In this document: positions 22,982 to 34,205 of the stretch, piece by piece | Numbering within the stretch: position 1 is the first letter of the stretch | Layout of the letters: every line of letters begins with the position of its first letter | Origin: Dryococelus australis | Taxonomy: Eukaryota; Arthropoda; Insecta; Phasmatodea; Phasmatidae | Assembly (NCBI GenBank): GCA_029891345.1 | Contig: CM056997.1 | Span: 220,720,172 to 220,784,171, forward strand | Reading direction: 5' to 3' | DNA length: 64,000 nucleotides | Position numbers and translations under genes: made by a program | Notes under the pieces: model-generated | The model's database searches: none | What the model was told of the DNA's origin: nothing | Seen by the model: the letters and a program-made list of their open reading frames with translations, nothing else

Positions 22982-24211
22982 TTATGAAAGAATTTTAACC
23001 ACTTTATCTCTTGCATTGTATGTTGCCAGACAATCGTGGATTATGAAAGCATAGGTTTGAGTGTTGACTGATATGTTCTCCATAGCCATCATTGCAATTC
23101 CGCAGTCAATTACTGCTGTGTTTATGCGATAATCTTGTTTACTGACATCGAATACCAGGAGTGGTGCACTGTTCATGAACTCATTTGGTTTGGCCGTCGT
23201 CGAAGCTTCATGACCATAATACAATCTTTAAAAATCGACAAACATTTGATATGCCAACATATATGATCATTTAATAAGGTCAGCATTTAGGTCCACATAG
23301 GGAAAACTTACAGAGTTCAAAAACACTTTAGTATTCTTTATCTCGATATGATCGAACTTTAAGCTATCCAAATCAATAGCATTTAGTCTTCCTGTTTGAA
23401 ATGCTAGAATTATGTATGTCGGTTTTTCCATAGAAAAACTTGATTTAACAATCCAGTTTACATTTTGAGACTGTGTGAGGCTATGATGTTTCCAAGCTCC
23501 TTGAGCGAAATGCAACATCGATATTTCTTCCTTTCCCGACAAATCTCAGCATTTTCATTCGCTCTCCCATTTTTACTTGCATGTGGGGCAGAAGCCATTC
23601 TATGGAATGCACCGATAGTGTTACAACTGCATGATTTTCTGCAGTATCTACAGTAGCATTAGTCTGCATGTATGCCAGCAATATTACCAGCTCTTGTTTG
23701 GAATTCATTATTATATGTTTGTAGTCCTCAGCGAACCTCAGCAATGTAGAGAATAGCATGCATATTTAAAATCTTCCACCTTGGTACACTGGCACTTTAA
23801 AATCTGGTTCGATTCCCCATCCAGTCATTTTGGCTGCAGGTAGTTGGTTTCTTGTAAGAGATAGGTAGCAGTAATGCCTACATCTCTTGCCTGATCAAGC
23901 TCCACACCATTAAGTTTATAAGATATTTTGTTAATCATGTGAAGTACACCATTTCTAATTATCTTGGTAGTTCCATGTATATCATCTCCAGGCTTCATAA
24001 GCGTACCTCGAAAGCTTAAGTATGAATTACATGGTAGCGTGTAAATATCTCGATTTTGTACAGGTATTCGAACATTTGATGATAGCATGTAGCACCCAGG
24101 TAGATACGTCGAATAAGTATGAAATTCAGTCTTTGTGATCGCATTTTCGTAGCTGATGGGCTCGTCTGTATTCAGTATTTCTGCCTCCAGTCTTGCTGAC
24201 TCTGAACCCAA
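22982..24211 (-). pseudogene. Polinton major capsid protein (double jelly-roll MCP)
   Basis: Four successive minus-strand frames together cover the protein. 24211-23825 holds YENAITKTEFHTYSTYLPG, VRIPVQNRDIYTLPCNSYL and YKLNGVELDQARDVGITAT. 23759-23481 holds RFAEDYKHIIMNSKQELVIL and IEWLLPHMQVKMGERMKML. 23542-23267 holds KPTYIILAFQTGRLNAIDL. 23224-22982 holds APLLVFDVSKQ and ends VVKILS. These are hallmark segments of the Polinton MCP, which would form the hexameric shell of a virion. Frame changes near 23760-23825, 23500 and 23240 and a stop near 23835 inactivate it. The reach is about 410 codons, slightly short for the family. It is followed upstream by the penton-like gene on the same strand. 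Confidence 0.9.
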
Positions 24212-24329
24212 GACTCTTCAAGAATGTGATATTTTTGTGTGTTAACACACTGGCAGCTCTCATAATAATGACATTCTGCTTGTCATCGAGACATAATTTT
24301 ATATATTTCTTCTTAAAATTTAGACCCAT
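24126..24329 (-). CDS. Possible small ORF upstream of the capsid gene
   Basis: A 67-codon minus frame overlapping the 5' end of the capsid pseudogene. It includes MRAASVLTHKNITFLKSLGF. A short basic peptide ending in a FLKSLGF-like phrase would suit a small virion or core peptide, but I recognise no domain. It may simply be upstream capsid sequence in a shifted frame. Kept only as a candidate. Confidence 0.25.
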   Translation of the reverse strand: MGLNFKKKYIKLCLDDKQNVIIMRAASVLTHKNITFLKSLGFRVSKTGGRNTEYRRAHQLRKCDHKD

Positions 24330-24360
24330 CTTTCTTCAAATGTAGACATAGTGTTATTTC

Positions 24361-24990
24361 TTAATCTCGAAAATTCATCAAATTGTCTATCTGGTCAACT
24401 ATATGAACAATAATTACCTGCACCCTCTTCGATACGATCGGTGCATAAATAAGAGATTTCGGAACCTCTACTAGTTTGAAGCTGGGCAGGACCGTTGCTG
24501 CAAATTCATGCAGTGTATGATTAAGTTTCCCATTGAGATGTGAGACTTTTACCAGATTGCAGGTCACTCTTATAACATTAACTTGCATCACATTTACTGC
24601 AAGTGTTGATTCATGCACTTTCCTATTCTCGTACATTTTGTGTTCGAATCCCAACATGGAGGCTTTACGCATCATGCACAGAAAAATCAATATCTTCACT
24701 CCAAATCATTCACGGTGTTTGAGTTTACTCATAGTAAAACATTATGTCTGGCTGCAATGCTTTCTTGAGGTATGATGCAATGTCATCGATCTGGTATGAA
24801 CCTGTAGGTAAGTTTACTTCTTCCTCAACATTATTTTTAACATAGCGGAAATTGCAGTTTGAGCTGTCCACATTTGGTACAGAGAAATATGTTTGAAAAT
24901 CGACAAGTCCCACAGACCATGATCCCTCAAGACGAGTGTCGGAAAATGAACAGAGCATATTTCCGAGCTAATGCCATCAAGACCAATGTT
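24361..24990 (-). pseudogene. Polinton minor capsid (penton-like, single jelly roll)
   Basis: The first frame (24958-24725) includes VEEEVNLPTGSYQIDDIASY, the N-terminal strand-helix typical of Polinton penton proteins. A frameshift near 24720 leads into the second frame (24699-24361) with MLGFEHKMYENRKVHESTLA, VNVIRVTCNLVKVSHLNGKL, HTLHEFAATVLPSFKLVEVP and KSLIYAPIVSKRV. In the family this protein forms the pentameric vertices. About 210 codons in total, close to the usual length. Same strand and order as capsid and protease. Confidence 0.85.
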
Positions 24991-25035
24991 ACAGACATAA
25001 CTGATCACAATACATGAATATGTTTGATATTTTAT

Positions 25036-25603
25036 TTAATGCTCAGTCAAGAAGCGAATGCAGGGGTGACCACAGTTCCACTTACTTGGTAACTGCTCTG
25101 TGAAGTAAATGTAATTTAGTTCCATGCCGTGAAAATACTTGCACACTTCTATCGGAAGACGTAGGTTTCCAAAGCTATCATAGTATTCGACACTGTTTCC
25201 ATATTTTCTGTAAGCTACCCATTGGATGCCCGATCCAAGGTTATTATCTAAATCTATGATTCCACATTCATTTCTCTTAGGTTTTTGTGGTAGGTCGTTA
25301 CACATGTACTCTCCTAGGTAATATGGTATTTGTAAATTTTGTGCATGTTTCTTCAAGACTAGGCCAGTAAGCGATAAGTTAGGTAATTTATTTAAGATCG
25401 CTTCTTTTTTTTCTTTTCCTTCATCTGGTTCTTTTCCCACCTCCTGTAGGATACAGCCTAATAAACAGTAATTTGCTCCTTGTGCAATAGCTTCCATTTG
25501 CTTGTTGTGCCACAGAGCTTCTTGCAATTGTTTGCCTTGGTTTTTCGATGTTTTTTACTGCATGTGCAATTCGTCTCACTTCACCTATCAAACCACATAG
25601 CAC
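25036..25603 (-). pseudogene. Adenoviral-type cysteine protease of Polinton element 1
   Basis: The C-terminal part of the minus frame (25527-25036) contains NECGIIDLDNNLGSGIQWVA, YYDSFGNLRLP and WNCGHPCIRFL. This is the maturation protease (Ulp1/adenain-like, His-Asp/Glu-Cys triad) that cleaves capsid precursors. The Cys (in NCGH) and Asp (in YDSFG) are present, but the catalytic His expected before Trp is Gln (CAA, 25222-25224). Upstream, a shifted frame (25603-25421) carries a hydrophobic, possibly membrane-active segment that joins it to the PLA2-like domain. Confidence 0.88.
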
Positions 25604-25679
25604 CGCAAGTCCTGGTAAGAGAAACGACAGGACGCGTCCTTACTTCTTCCCTTTGCATTATTTCCCCCATGTCTTCCTT

Positions 25680-26056
25680 TCATATTTTTCTGGTTGAGTT
25701 CCTGCATCATTCACAATCCCAATCCGCATTTAACTTTTGTCTTCATTATTATGGACACGCTCTTGGCAGCTGCTCGCTGTCCAAACTTTGTATGAGGTGA
25801 CTTGGCTATTTTCTTGGCTTTGTCTGCAAGGATAGGATCAGCTGGATGCCTGTCTTCTAATTTGTTACTGGATGCCTAGGCAATATTGAATCACGTTATC
25901 AAAATCATTCACACCAACATCGCCATGTGTCACACGTTTTGAAAGCTTCGTACCTGGTCCACATAACTTGTATCCAGGAATATGCCCTTCAAAATGTAAA
26001 TTGTTGATAAGTGTGTTCACTAGTCCACGTCCCATCTTAACTCTATGAGGCATCAA
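25680..26056 (-). pseudogene. Phospholipase A2-like domain (parvovirus VP1-type) of element 1
   Basis: From about 26056 the minus strand reads MPHRVKMGRGLVNTLINNL, then GHIPGYKLCGPGTKLSKRV and GDVGVNDFDN. GY-x-x-CGPGT-x-L is the calcium-binding loop of viral PLA2 domains. The following D-x-x-C-x-x-H-D helix is disrupted: after NDFDNVIQYC the sequence lacks the His-Asp pair, a stop occurs, and the next recognisable part (SNKLEDRHPADPILADKAKK, FGQRAAAKSV) is in another frame. In the family this domain breaches endosomal membranes during entry. It sits 5' of the protease as in Polinton element 2. Confidence 0.72.
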
Positions 26057-27080
26057 AATAAACTGATTGCAAACTGTATAAAAGTTATCATTTATATACT
26101 TTTTGATTCAGTATAATTCTATACTTCGAACATTGTCAAGCAATATGTTACTTTTCCCATAAGTATTCCTGCTGGAGAAGAAATCATTTCTTGGGGATCG
26201 AGGCATGGAATTCTGTTTCCGAATGAAGTGAGATACTTTATCTGCCCTTGACCCCTGACTCTTGACTCTTGACCCCTGAGTCTTAACCCTTAACTCCTGA
26301 CTCCTGATTGTACTGATTTTTTCTAATTGAAAAACTTGTCTGGAAGAAACTGTGGAAGATATAACTGCATGGTAATGTATCTAAGAACTAGATAAAAATT
26401 TTTGGTTGAATTTATACATAAAAATGTTTAAATCTCACTGACAAATTATGTTAGTAAGTCTATATATAGAGCAATAACTAGGCGAAGTAGATATAATGTT
26501 GCTACTGGGGAAAGGACTTTGGTTTTTTCATGAAGACACTGATTGGTTTTTTTTCATGAAGACATTGGAGGCTAATGATTGTATGGTTTGTGGTGTTGAC
26601 TGCTAGAGTGCTTCTGGAGCGTTGGTTGGAGATTTATCTAGATTACATTTTATTACTTTCTCTTAGTTCTATAATTTATTAGGTTTTTTCATATAATCAA
26701 GAGTTAGGGTTTAGGTAGTACTTCAAAGAATTTTAGTCATGTTAGTACATCAATAGTTATGTTGTTTACGTTACTACATCAAGTGTTGATAGGAAATAGT
26801 TAGTAGCATCAAGAGCTAGGTGTAGTGTTTTAGATTAGTACATCAAGAGTTTAGGTTTAGTGGTTTAGGTTTGTACATAAGATTTAGGGTTTGTTTAGTA
26901 CTTCAAGAAGTTTGTAGGCTTAGGTTATTTCATCAAGAGTTTAGGTATAGTGTTAAATACTTATGCAGAAATTTATAAAATCAGGACTTGTATGTATACA
27001 CATTTTTTCCAGATTTTTTCAATATTATTACTATTGAATTGTTCACAATGGAAGGAGAAGGAAGCCAATGAAAATTTTGA
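26057..27080. repeat. Intergenic spacer of element 1 with short repeats
   Basis: No gene. 26248-26312 is a run of about 7-bp words (TGACCCC, TGACTCT, TGACTCC). 26690-26960 contains repeated AGTACATCAAGAGTTTAGG words at irregular spacing of about 40-45 bases. It separates the minus-strand virion genes from the plus-strand polymerase gene, so promoters for both would be expected here in an active copy. Confidence 0.6.
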
Positions 27081-27089
27081 AGCAAGGTT

Positions 27090-28685
27090 TTGGTCTTTTG
27101 GTATTTAATGTTGCGGTATGAAGGGAATCGCCATCTCAACCTGCATCAAGAATAGCAAGCACTGTGTGAGAGGTGTGGGGTGACCATCTTCAGAAAGGAC
27201 AACGTGCAGAGGCAATATCGGAGCTGTAATGCTTCTGTCAAGCATGCGGCGACCACCAGCTGCAAATATTACAATCAGCAGATTGCTCGTACTTACGATG
27301 CAAGACGTCATGAAGCAGGAGGTGGCTTCAACCCCGACTGCACTTCATTCAATTGTGAAATATACATGAAGAAATTTACAAGGAGAGACTCTCTTTTAAA
27401 ACACATTCGTAACTGTGATGGACCTTCTCCTGCAAAGAAGAGGCGAGTTACAGTGCCTACATCTCAATCATCCCGTACATCTCAACAGATAGCATCTACG
27501 AAACCTCAAGCTGGGTTGCAAACTTTGACCCGACCTAGAATAGTAGCAGGAGCGACAGCTGCCAACACCAATGGGTTTATGAAGGCTGAAACCGCTTTCC
27601 AGAAAAACTTTAAATCATTGGTCGCAGATTGGTAATGAATATAAAGATATTTGAACAAATTTTAATGATATCAAATAGAATTTAATCAACCAGGTAATTG
27701 AAAAGTTGAAGAAAAATGGAAGCACAATATTTAATATTGGGTTAGAATGCGAATACGGAAAACCCAAGCCTCGTGACGATGAGAGTGATGTCTGTGCATT
27801 TAAAACATAAAACATTGCAGTGTCCAGTAGCAACGATGTAGACCAAGCCACAGTGAACAGCATCCAGAAAATTTTCAAGGGCTCTGGCTGGGCTTTTTCA
27901 TCTATAAAACAGCTTCAACTCAGACTAAATAAACTAGATACTCTGAATGCCTCATCATGCATTGATCTACCTGTCCCCTTCAAAGCCAGAAAGGCAATAA
28001 TCAACCCTCAGAATACCGACCAACACTGCTTCAAGTGGGCAGTGCTTACCGAATATGTCGGAGGATATCATCTTGATTCGTGTGGACGACCGATACTACT
28101 TGGTGGAAGATAAGTTCGACTTTGGAGATTTTGACTTTCCCACACTATTGCGTCAGATTGCAGTCTTTGAGAAGAGAAATCCAGAAGTTTCAAACAAAAT
28201 TTATGCTTTCGATGACATGAATGTGGTTCCCGAGCATGTAAGTAAGAATGAAAAAACAACGAACCCTCCCAGTCACCGATGAAGAAAATTCTCATTTTAT
28301 ATTCATTAAGAACTTTTCGCAACTCATCCACCCACAGCTCACAACACATGGACATCAAATTTGTAAATGCTGCTTCACGTACTTTGATAACTAACCTCGA
28401 ATTTCTGGACTCACGGGTGAAGAAGCTTTACGAGATCACCAGAGGTACTGTTCCACCCATGCAGCAGTACGAACCGAAATGTCCAAGTCCGAGAACACTG
28501 GTGAGCCACCGGTCTTGAAGTTTATAAACTACCAGAATGGCGGTAGAGTACCAATAGTAGTTTACTGGGATTTTGAAGCAATGTTGAAACCTGTGTATAC
28601 ATGTGAGCCTAATCCCAGCAATGCATATATGTATAAATAATATCATGAACCATGCAGCTACTGCATTTATGTGTGTCCTAGAGCA
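27090..28685 (+). pseudogene. Protein-primed DNA polymerase B, N-terminal part (element 1)
   Basis: Plus-strand frames in order: zinc-finger-like segments (CERCGVTIFRKDN; FNCEIYMKKFTRRDSLLKHI) with a basic linker (PAKKRR); FKGSGWAFSSIKQLQLRLNK and SSCIDLPVPFKARKAIINPQ, then HCFKWAVLTEY, a conserved N-terminal block of Polinton polymerases; FDFGDFDFPTLLRQIAVFEK; and, after stops and frame changes, KFINYQNGGRVPIVVYWDFE (about 28520-28580). YWDFE is the Exo I motif of the family B 3'-5' exonuclease, with Asp and Glu retained. Shortly after (HEPCSYCIYVC) the gene is lost in repeats, so the palm and polymerase active site are absent. Confidence 0.85.
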
Positions 28686-28689
28686 TGAG

Positions 28690-28985
28690 TTGGAACAAAA
28701 GTGACTATAGAATGGAAATCCAAGATGGCAGATGTCAAGTCATAATGATAGAGCATGAGGTGGAACAAAGGTTACTAATGAAATGAAATATATGATGGCA
28801 GATGTCATGGTGGAATGACAGGACATGAGGTGAATGGAGTATGCCAAGGTGGAATGCTAGACATGAAAAGTACAGGTGGAATGAGAGAGCAGGAAAAATC
28901 TACGTGGAATGAGAGAGCAGAAAAATCCAGGTGGAATGATAGTGCAGGAAGCATCTAGGAGGAATGACAGAGCACAAAAAATTAA
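28690..28985. repeat. Degenerate GAGCATGAGGTGGAA repeats
   Basis: Words such as GAGCATGAGGTGGAACAAA, GGTGGAATGA and GAGAGCAGGAAAAATC recur irregularly. They begin exactly where the polymerase pseudogene ends. Confidence 0.6.
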
Positions 28986-29165
28986 ATTCAAGGTGGTGGC
29001 TTACTGACTGGCAATAATGCGACCGGAAATGACATCATCCAAGATGGTGACATCATCTGGGGTTGTTACATAATCCATTATGGCAGTCAAGTTCTAGGTC
29101 ACGGGTCCAAAGGTCAAGATCATGCGAATCCAAGATGACGACTATACCCTGAACACTCCCTCCGC
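28986..29165. other. Junction segment, no gene
   Basis: Contains CCAAGATGG and AGGTCA words that recall the 16.1-16.5 kb region. Possibly the same repeat family in the opposite orientation. Confidence 0.35.
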
Positions 29166-29175
29166 CTCCGCTTGG

Positions 29176-30110
29176 TCAAGAATCGGCTGTATCCCCCTTC
29201 TTAGGCTGACTACTCAATTCACGTATAGGGGGTAGCCTTACTTCTTTCCCATACAACAAATAATGTGGGCTATAACCCGTCACAGGATAAGGAACCATCA
29301 TATATGCATGCACTGCATGTGGCAAATATTCTTCCCAATTTCTACCGTATTCATCTACATAATGAGATATCATGTCAGCTAGGGTTCTATGAAATCTCTT
29401 AACACGCCAGTTACATTGTTGTCTGAAAGGGGTCGTCTGTAACTTCTTAATTTGTAACACATTGCACGTCCCTAACATTACCCGACACACAAAATTTCTC
29501 CCTTCATCTGTCAGCAGGCTTTGAGGACAACCATGCCTTAAAATAATCTGCTGTACAAATATCTCGCTACTGTCTCCACAGTTTGATCGGGAATTGCTAC
29601 CGCTTCACAGTAGCTTGTGAAATAATTAGTAAATGCCAACACATATTTATTCCCTCTCTCACTCATCGGTAAGGGACCTAAATTATCTAGAGATACCCAC
29701 TGAAACGGGGAATTTACTTGCGGCAAAGAGCCTAACGGTGCTTTCGTCATTTCCATACTTTTTCTCCTAAGACAACCATCACGCCTCTCAATGTGTTCAT
29801 CTACACCTTTATTCAATGTTGGCCACCAGTATAATGATTTGAGGAGGTTCTGAGTTCGCTTCACTTCTTGGTAAGCAGAAAATGAAGTGACATGGTGATG
29901 ACTAATTACTCTGGTCACGAGCGACTTTGGAACAACTACTAACATTTTGTCCTCTTCGCTTCTGTGTAGGTTGCCTTCCCTATCAATAAAGAAATCTCCC
30001 TTATCTGCTTTATCAATTATACTTTGACAATTTTCGTCTTCCCTCTGTTCTTTCTTAATTCTTTCTCTAGTTAACTCTTCTGAATTTATAGCATTTACCA
30101 TTCGCGACAA
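29176..30110 (-). pseudogene. Gypsy integrase
   Basis: The first frame (30110-29538) has an H2C2-like region (TRVISHHHVTSFSAYQEVKR, then HIERRDGCLRRKS, where one Cys is Arg) and the start of the catalytic core (SPFQWVSLDNLGPLPMSERG, YVLAFTNYFTSYCEAVAIPD). The second frame (29490-29176) has WRVKRFHRTLADMI and NWEEYLPHAVHAYMMVPYPV, then SPHYLLYGKEVRLP. The catalytic Glu expected before RFHRT is Lys. The D and structural core are otherwise recognisable. It would insert the cDNA; it is inactive here. Confidence 0.88.
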
Positions 30111-31500
30111 ACAATATGCATTCGCGTGTTTCTTGCCCTGTTCATGGATACTTCAAAATCAAATTCTGTTAAACGAAGTGCTTATCGAGTGAGTCTCGAA
30201 CTAGGGTGTTCCAAATTCAATAAACATTTGAATGCAGCATGATCAGAAATAACGGCTAATATACTCCTGAACAAATACGCTCTGGACTGTTTTGTAGCAA
30301 AAACTAAAGCGCACAATTCTTTTTTCGTTGTACTATAATTCCCTCCTGCTTGCTAAATTTAACTGTCGACTAGCATAGGCTTTGTCGTGTTCGTTCCTCA
30401 TCTGAGACAGGACAGTGCCTATGGCATAATTACTAGTATCTGTACTCACAATAAATGGCTGTGAAAAATCTGGATACACAAGAATTGGATATGAAACAAA
30501 TTTATCTCTTACAATTTTGAAAGCTTTGACCTGTTCTGCTCCCCAAATAAATAGTTCATCTTTCTTAGTTAGTTTCGTTAATGGTCTCGCTATGTCCGCG
30601 AAATTTGATACAAATATCCTATCTATAATACTGAAATAAACCTACCACTGAGCGAACTTCTGTGACATTTTTAGGTCTGGGGAGTTCTTTAATTGCTTGT
30701 AGATTTTTTTCTGATTTGGTTCTACGCCTTTTGAACTTACAACGTGCTCTAAGTATTCTACACTGCCTTGTACAAATGAACACTTATTAGGCCGAATTCG
30801 TAAATTAGCCTCCTCAAATCTTTCCAAAACTTTACTCATGGGCTCAGATTGTTCTCTCACAGTACTACTAAATATTATAATGTCATCAAGATATACTAAA
30901 CACTGATCAGTTAACAAGTCTGTTGGAACATTATTCTCCATTAACCTCTCAAATGTTGGTGGGGCATTACACAGTCCAAATGGGAGTCTATATAATTCAT
31001 ATTTCCCCATGAATGTAGCAAAACTCGTTTTCTATTTATCGCTCTCTTCTAACTCGATTTGGAAGTAGCCACTCACTAAATCAAATGTTGAAATATATTT
31101 AGACCCGTGCAAGGAATCTAATGTCTCCGTGACATACGGAAAAGGATAAGGATCCTGCTTTGTAACTTTATTTAACTGGCGGAAATCTATTCAAAATCTC
31201 ATATTAAAGAACCGTGTTTCTTTTTCTGTTTCGCAATCACTATGGGAAACTGCCAAGGTGATTTACTCTCTGAAATGATATTTTTATCGAGTGTGTCATT
31301 TATTTGCTCTGCAATTACTGGCTTCAGTGAATGCATCTCTATGGATTCTGTTTTATTGGTCTGACCTCTCCAGTATCTATCTTGTTTCAATAAATTCGTG
31401 AACCCGAAATTTGAACTACCTTCCATTTGAAATATATATGCAAACTTCATTAACATTGGCAACATTATATTAAAATCACTCTTACTCAAGTGTTTCAATT
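30111..31500 (-). pseudogene. Gypsy reverse transcriptase and RNase H
   Basis: RT begins near 31500 (HSLKPVIAEQINDTLDKNII, then WQFPIVIAKQKKK) and continues in shifted frames through ISTFDLVSGYFQIEL to 31010-30642, which holds YELYRLPFGLCNAPPTFERL, CLVYLDDIIIFS (the YxDD active site, intact) and PNKCSFVQGSVEYLEHVVSS. The RNase H region follows (FIVSTDTSNYAIGTVLSQ near 30430). Stops and frame changes occur between blocks, including a TAG near 31035 and a TGA near 31195. Confidence 0.9.
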
Positions 31501-31797
31501 TTTCTCTGACAATTTTCTCTACCTCTATAAATTAATCTTTTCGTAGTTCTGGTAAAATTATTCCCTTCTGCTTCACTCATTTACTCTTATCTGCCACGTG
31601 AGTTTCAAAATCCTGACTACCATGAGTCACTAAACAAGTTGTATTATTGAATATTTTATTCTCTCTATTCTCTGTTTTACACGTATTTTCTTTTATTCTC
31701 AATTTACGTTAACAAACTGACATCGGTATCGATTTTTCATTTTCGCGCTTCTAGTTTATCTTGTTTCCCTGGCTACTTAAACAACTTATATGACGTT

Positions 31798-32576
31798 TCA
31801 AATCATTACAACATTTAAATTTACTTTGACACCTTGCATTATTATCACATTTGAAATCTTCATGACAGGACTCAGGGTTTTATTTGGAATCGGAACTGCC
31901 TCTGCGCGGCATACTATATCTCGGCGAATTTTGGGAACACAGCCACAAAATCTGTCCTGTTCCGTGACCTCGCTAACTGACTCACTCACTGTATGGGTAA
32001 CACAACATGATGGAATTTTAACTACTTCAAAGCCTGGAAGAGAACACATTTTATCTTTGTTTCCAGGAACATCTGTAAGGATTTTCTCCCGTGGTTCTAT
32101 TTGTGGCGACACTAAATCACTTTGTTCCAACCCAAGACATATACAGCTTCTCTCGGATATTCGGGGTCTGCTATTTACCCATAGTACTCCAGCAACATCA
32201 CTGACAAGTATGGCAAATGGTATTATCGTACCCTTTGGCACGACGAGCATCTCATTAGTAATGTTCACAATTTTTTGCCACTGCTGTTACTGATTTTACT
32301 CACGCTCTGTGAGGTTTCCTTGAACCTTTGATCCGAAACAAAGGGGATATCATACTGGTCACTCACATTCATAAGTGCCTTATTTTCAACTACGCAGGTA
32401 ACCTGACAGTCGTTCACCCCATCCTCCAGTTTCGTCTCACTGAATATATTACATGTCCCTATAGAGTTTCTAGCCATACTGCTCCTACAATACACCTCGT
32501 TCTCTGAGAGGCTCTTACCCGTAAGAATTAAGTTACATATTACCCTTGCCACACGGATGCCCAGTACATTCGTCAA
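31798..32576 (-). pseudogene. Spacer region of Gypsy pol between protease and RT
   Basis: Two long minus frames (32576-32265 and 32268-31798) overlap by four bases and lie between protease and RT in the same orientation. They contain YDIPFVSDQRFKETSQSVSK and PRISERSCICLG but no domain I recognise. They are probably the variable linker of the pol polyprotein. The plus frame 31790-32293 is its shadow. Confidence 0.55.
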
Positions 32577-32599
32577 TATCGGTTCGATAAGAAGTAACT

Positions 32600-33190
32600 T
32601 CGAGTCAGCATCTCAACCCGCCGTGTGCAAAGCAACATCTATCACTGTCTCTGATTTTGATGGCAGAATTGTGTACTGTTTCATTTTCCCTTCATTATCT
32701 TGACTACCATTCACAGATCCGGATCCAAGTTCAAAGTTGGCCAGGCTCTCAGCTTGTTTCGGCTGCTCTTCCTTAATTGTGAAAGCAAATGAATTATATG
32801 TATTTAAATCAATCATATTTTTGAGATATAACGTCTGTTCTTTCAAGTCGATTCTGGAATCATAAAAACGGAGAAAATCGGTTCCAAGTATTCCCTCGAA
32901 AGGAAGCTCTAACGTGCACACAAGGAACAAATATGGGTAATATTGTCCATTTACCCATAACTCTACATACTGGGTACCTGTTATCTGGAGAGTGTCCCCA
33001 GTTACCCTTTTCGCTCCTAACAAAGATTCGTCAAGAATATTCCCGCTAATGCTAGATCGAACGAGAGATATATTTCGGATCCCATGTCATTTACGAACGC
33101 GTGACACTGGCCATCGACAAGAACTGATGCTATGGTCTCTTTTCTCCCTACAACTGTAATTACCGCCTTGTTGTTGCTGGGGCTGACACT
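32600..33190 (-). pseudogene. Gypsy aspartic protease
   Basis: Near 33110 a minus frame reads VLVDGQCHAFVNDMGSEIYL, where the D-T/S-G active site appears as D-M-G. The next frame (33023-32613) continues with LQITGTQYVELWVNGQYYPY, LELPFEGILGTDFLRFYDSR, in which ILGTDFL is the conserved second motif of Gypsy retropepsins. Substitution of the catalytic-loop Thr/Ser by Met and a frame change make it inactive. Confidence 0.75.
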
Positions 33191-33276
33191 CGGCTTCTAG
33201 CATTTGGGTGATTATTGCCTACATTCTCGCCAGTTTCTCTAATGCTGTGCCCTACATTCCTAGGTACTTGGGCTTG

Positions 33277-34205
33277 TTATGGGGTTCCCAAATTTCGGTA
33301 TTCTCTGATTACAAGTCCCAAATGTCCGCAGTTGAAACATCTAATATAACAGTTATTGTTTTGTTCTTTTCTGTAACTCCTGTTCTTGATATAAACACCT
33401 GCTCCCGATAAACTCTTTCTACTGTTACTGCTATCATTCGAACAATGGTAACATGAGTTATGACCTCTTCCAAAACCTTTGGTAAAGGAAGTATTTTCCC
33501 CAATTTTTGCGTTGCCCCGTGCCACACTTGTTTGCTGGGAGACTATGCTATAAACATTTCTCCTCCTCTGAGGATCATCAAATTTTGTTTTGTGTTCCAG
33601 ATGCGCCTCTGTAACCTCTAACACTATAGCCATACGTTTAGCTTCGTCCATGGTTTGTGGTATTTTATATATTAACTGCTTACCTACATTACCTTGTAAC
33701 CCGTCATTGAAAGCTGCGAATGACCTCTTTCAGCTTCCTGATTCATAATTTCCTTTTTCTCTGTCTCATCTAAATACTGAACTGTTTTCTCACATAATTT
33801 ACGACATATATCTGCAAATCTCTGCAGATCCTCAATATATTTCTGCCTAACAGTGTGCAGCATGTAATAATGAAATTGATATGGCTGATTTTCCTTGAAT
33901 ATAACGTTCAACTCATCCTTCAACATTTTAATTATGTTCACTCCTAATATTGGACATGTCACAACAAAATGCGATGCTAAACCTTTCAATTTCATTTTTG
34001 CTCATTTTACTTTGTCTTTATATGAAAGATTTCTTAGGCTTACTGCGTTTTCTACGCTTTCTAGAGAGTTGTGTACCGGTAACGAGCCTTTGTCACCAGT
34101 CTATTTCTCGACTAATGAAATAACCACCAAATCTTTAACTTGAGCTGGTACTTGAGCTTGTGCTGGTATCGCGTGGGCTAGTTGACGACGTCTTTCGTCC
34201 TCCAT
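33277..34205 (-). pseudogene. Gypsy gag
   Basis: An ATG at 34205 starts MEDERRRQLAHAIPAQAQVP. After stops the capsid-like part follows (33995-33684: DELNVIFKENQPYQFHYYML, IEDLQRFADICRKLCEKTVQ), then 33651-33277 (MDEAKRMAIVLEVTEAHLEH) ends with a nucleocapsid region RCFNCGHLGLVIREYRNLG. That zinc knuckle keeps its two first Cys but has Leu for His and Tyr for the last Cys. Gag would form the particle and package RNA. Confidence 0.78.

Larger units (their letters stand above)
21780..28685. mobile_element. Polinton/Maverick element 1 (partial, inactivated)
   Basis: A set of virus-like Polinton genes: conserved C-terminal fragment of an uncharacterised Polinton protein (21780-21950, -), C2H2 finger fragments (22006-22757, -), major capsid (-), penton-like minor capsid (-), PLA2-protease (-) and the N-terminal half of DNA polymerase B (+). 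Capsid and protease genes lie back-to-back with polB, separated by about 1 kb of low-copy repeats. I find no integrase, packaging ATPase or terminal inverted repeats for this copy, and polB is cut off at 28.68 kb. Base composition is close to that of the flanks, unlike element 2. Confidence 0.85.

Noticed and set aside
26248-26312. Telomere-like heptamers
   Set aside because: TGACCCC/TGACTCT words are irregular and unlike the TTAGG or TTAGGG repeats expected in animals.
31790-32293. Plus frame of 167 codons
   Set aside because: Antisense shadow of the Gypsy pol spacer; the minus frame is in the element's orientation and order.
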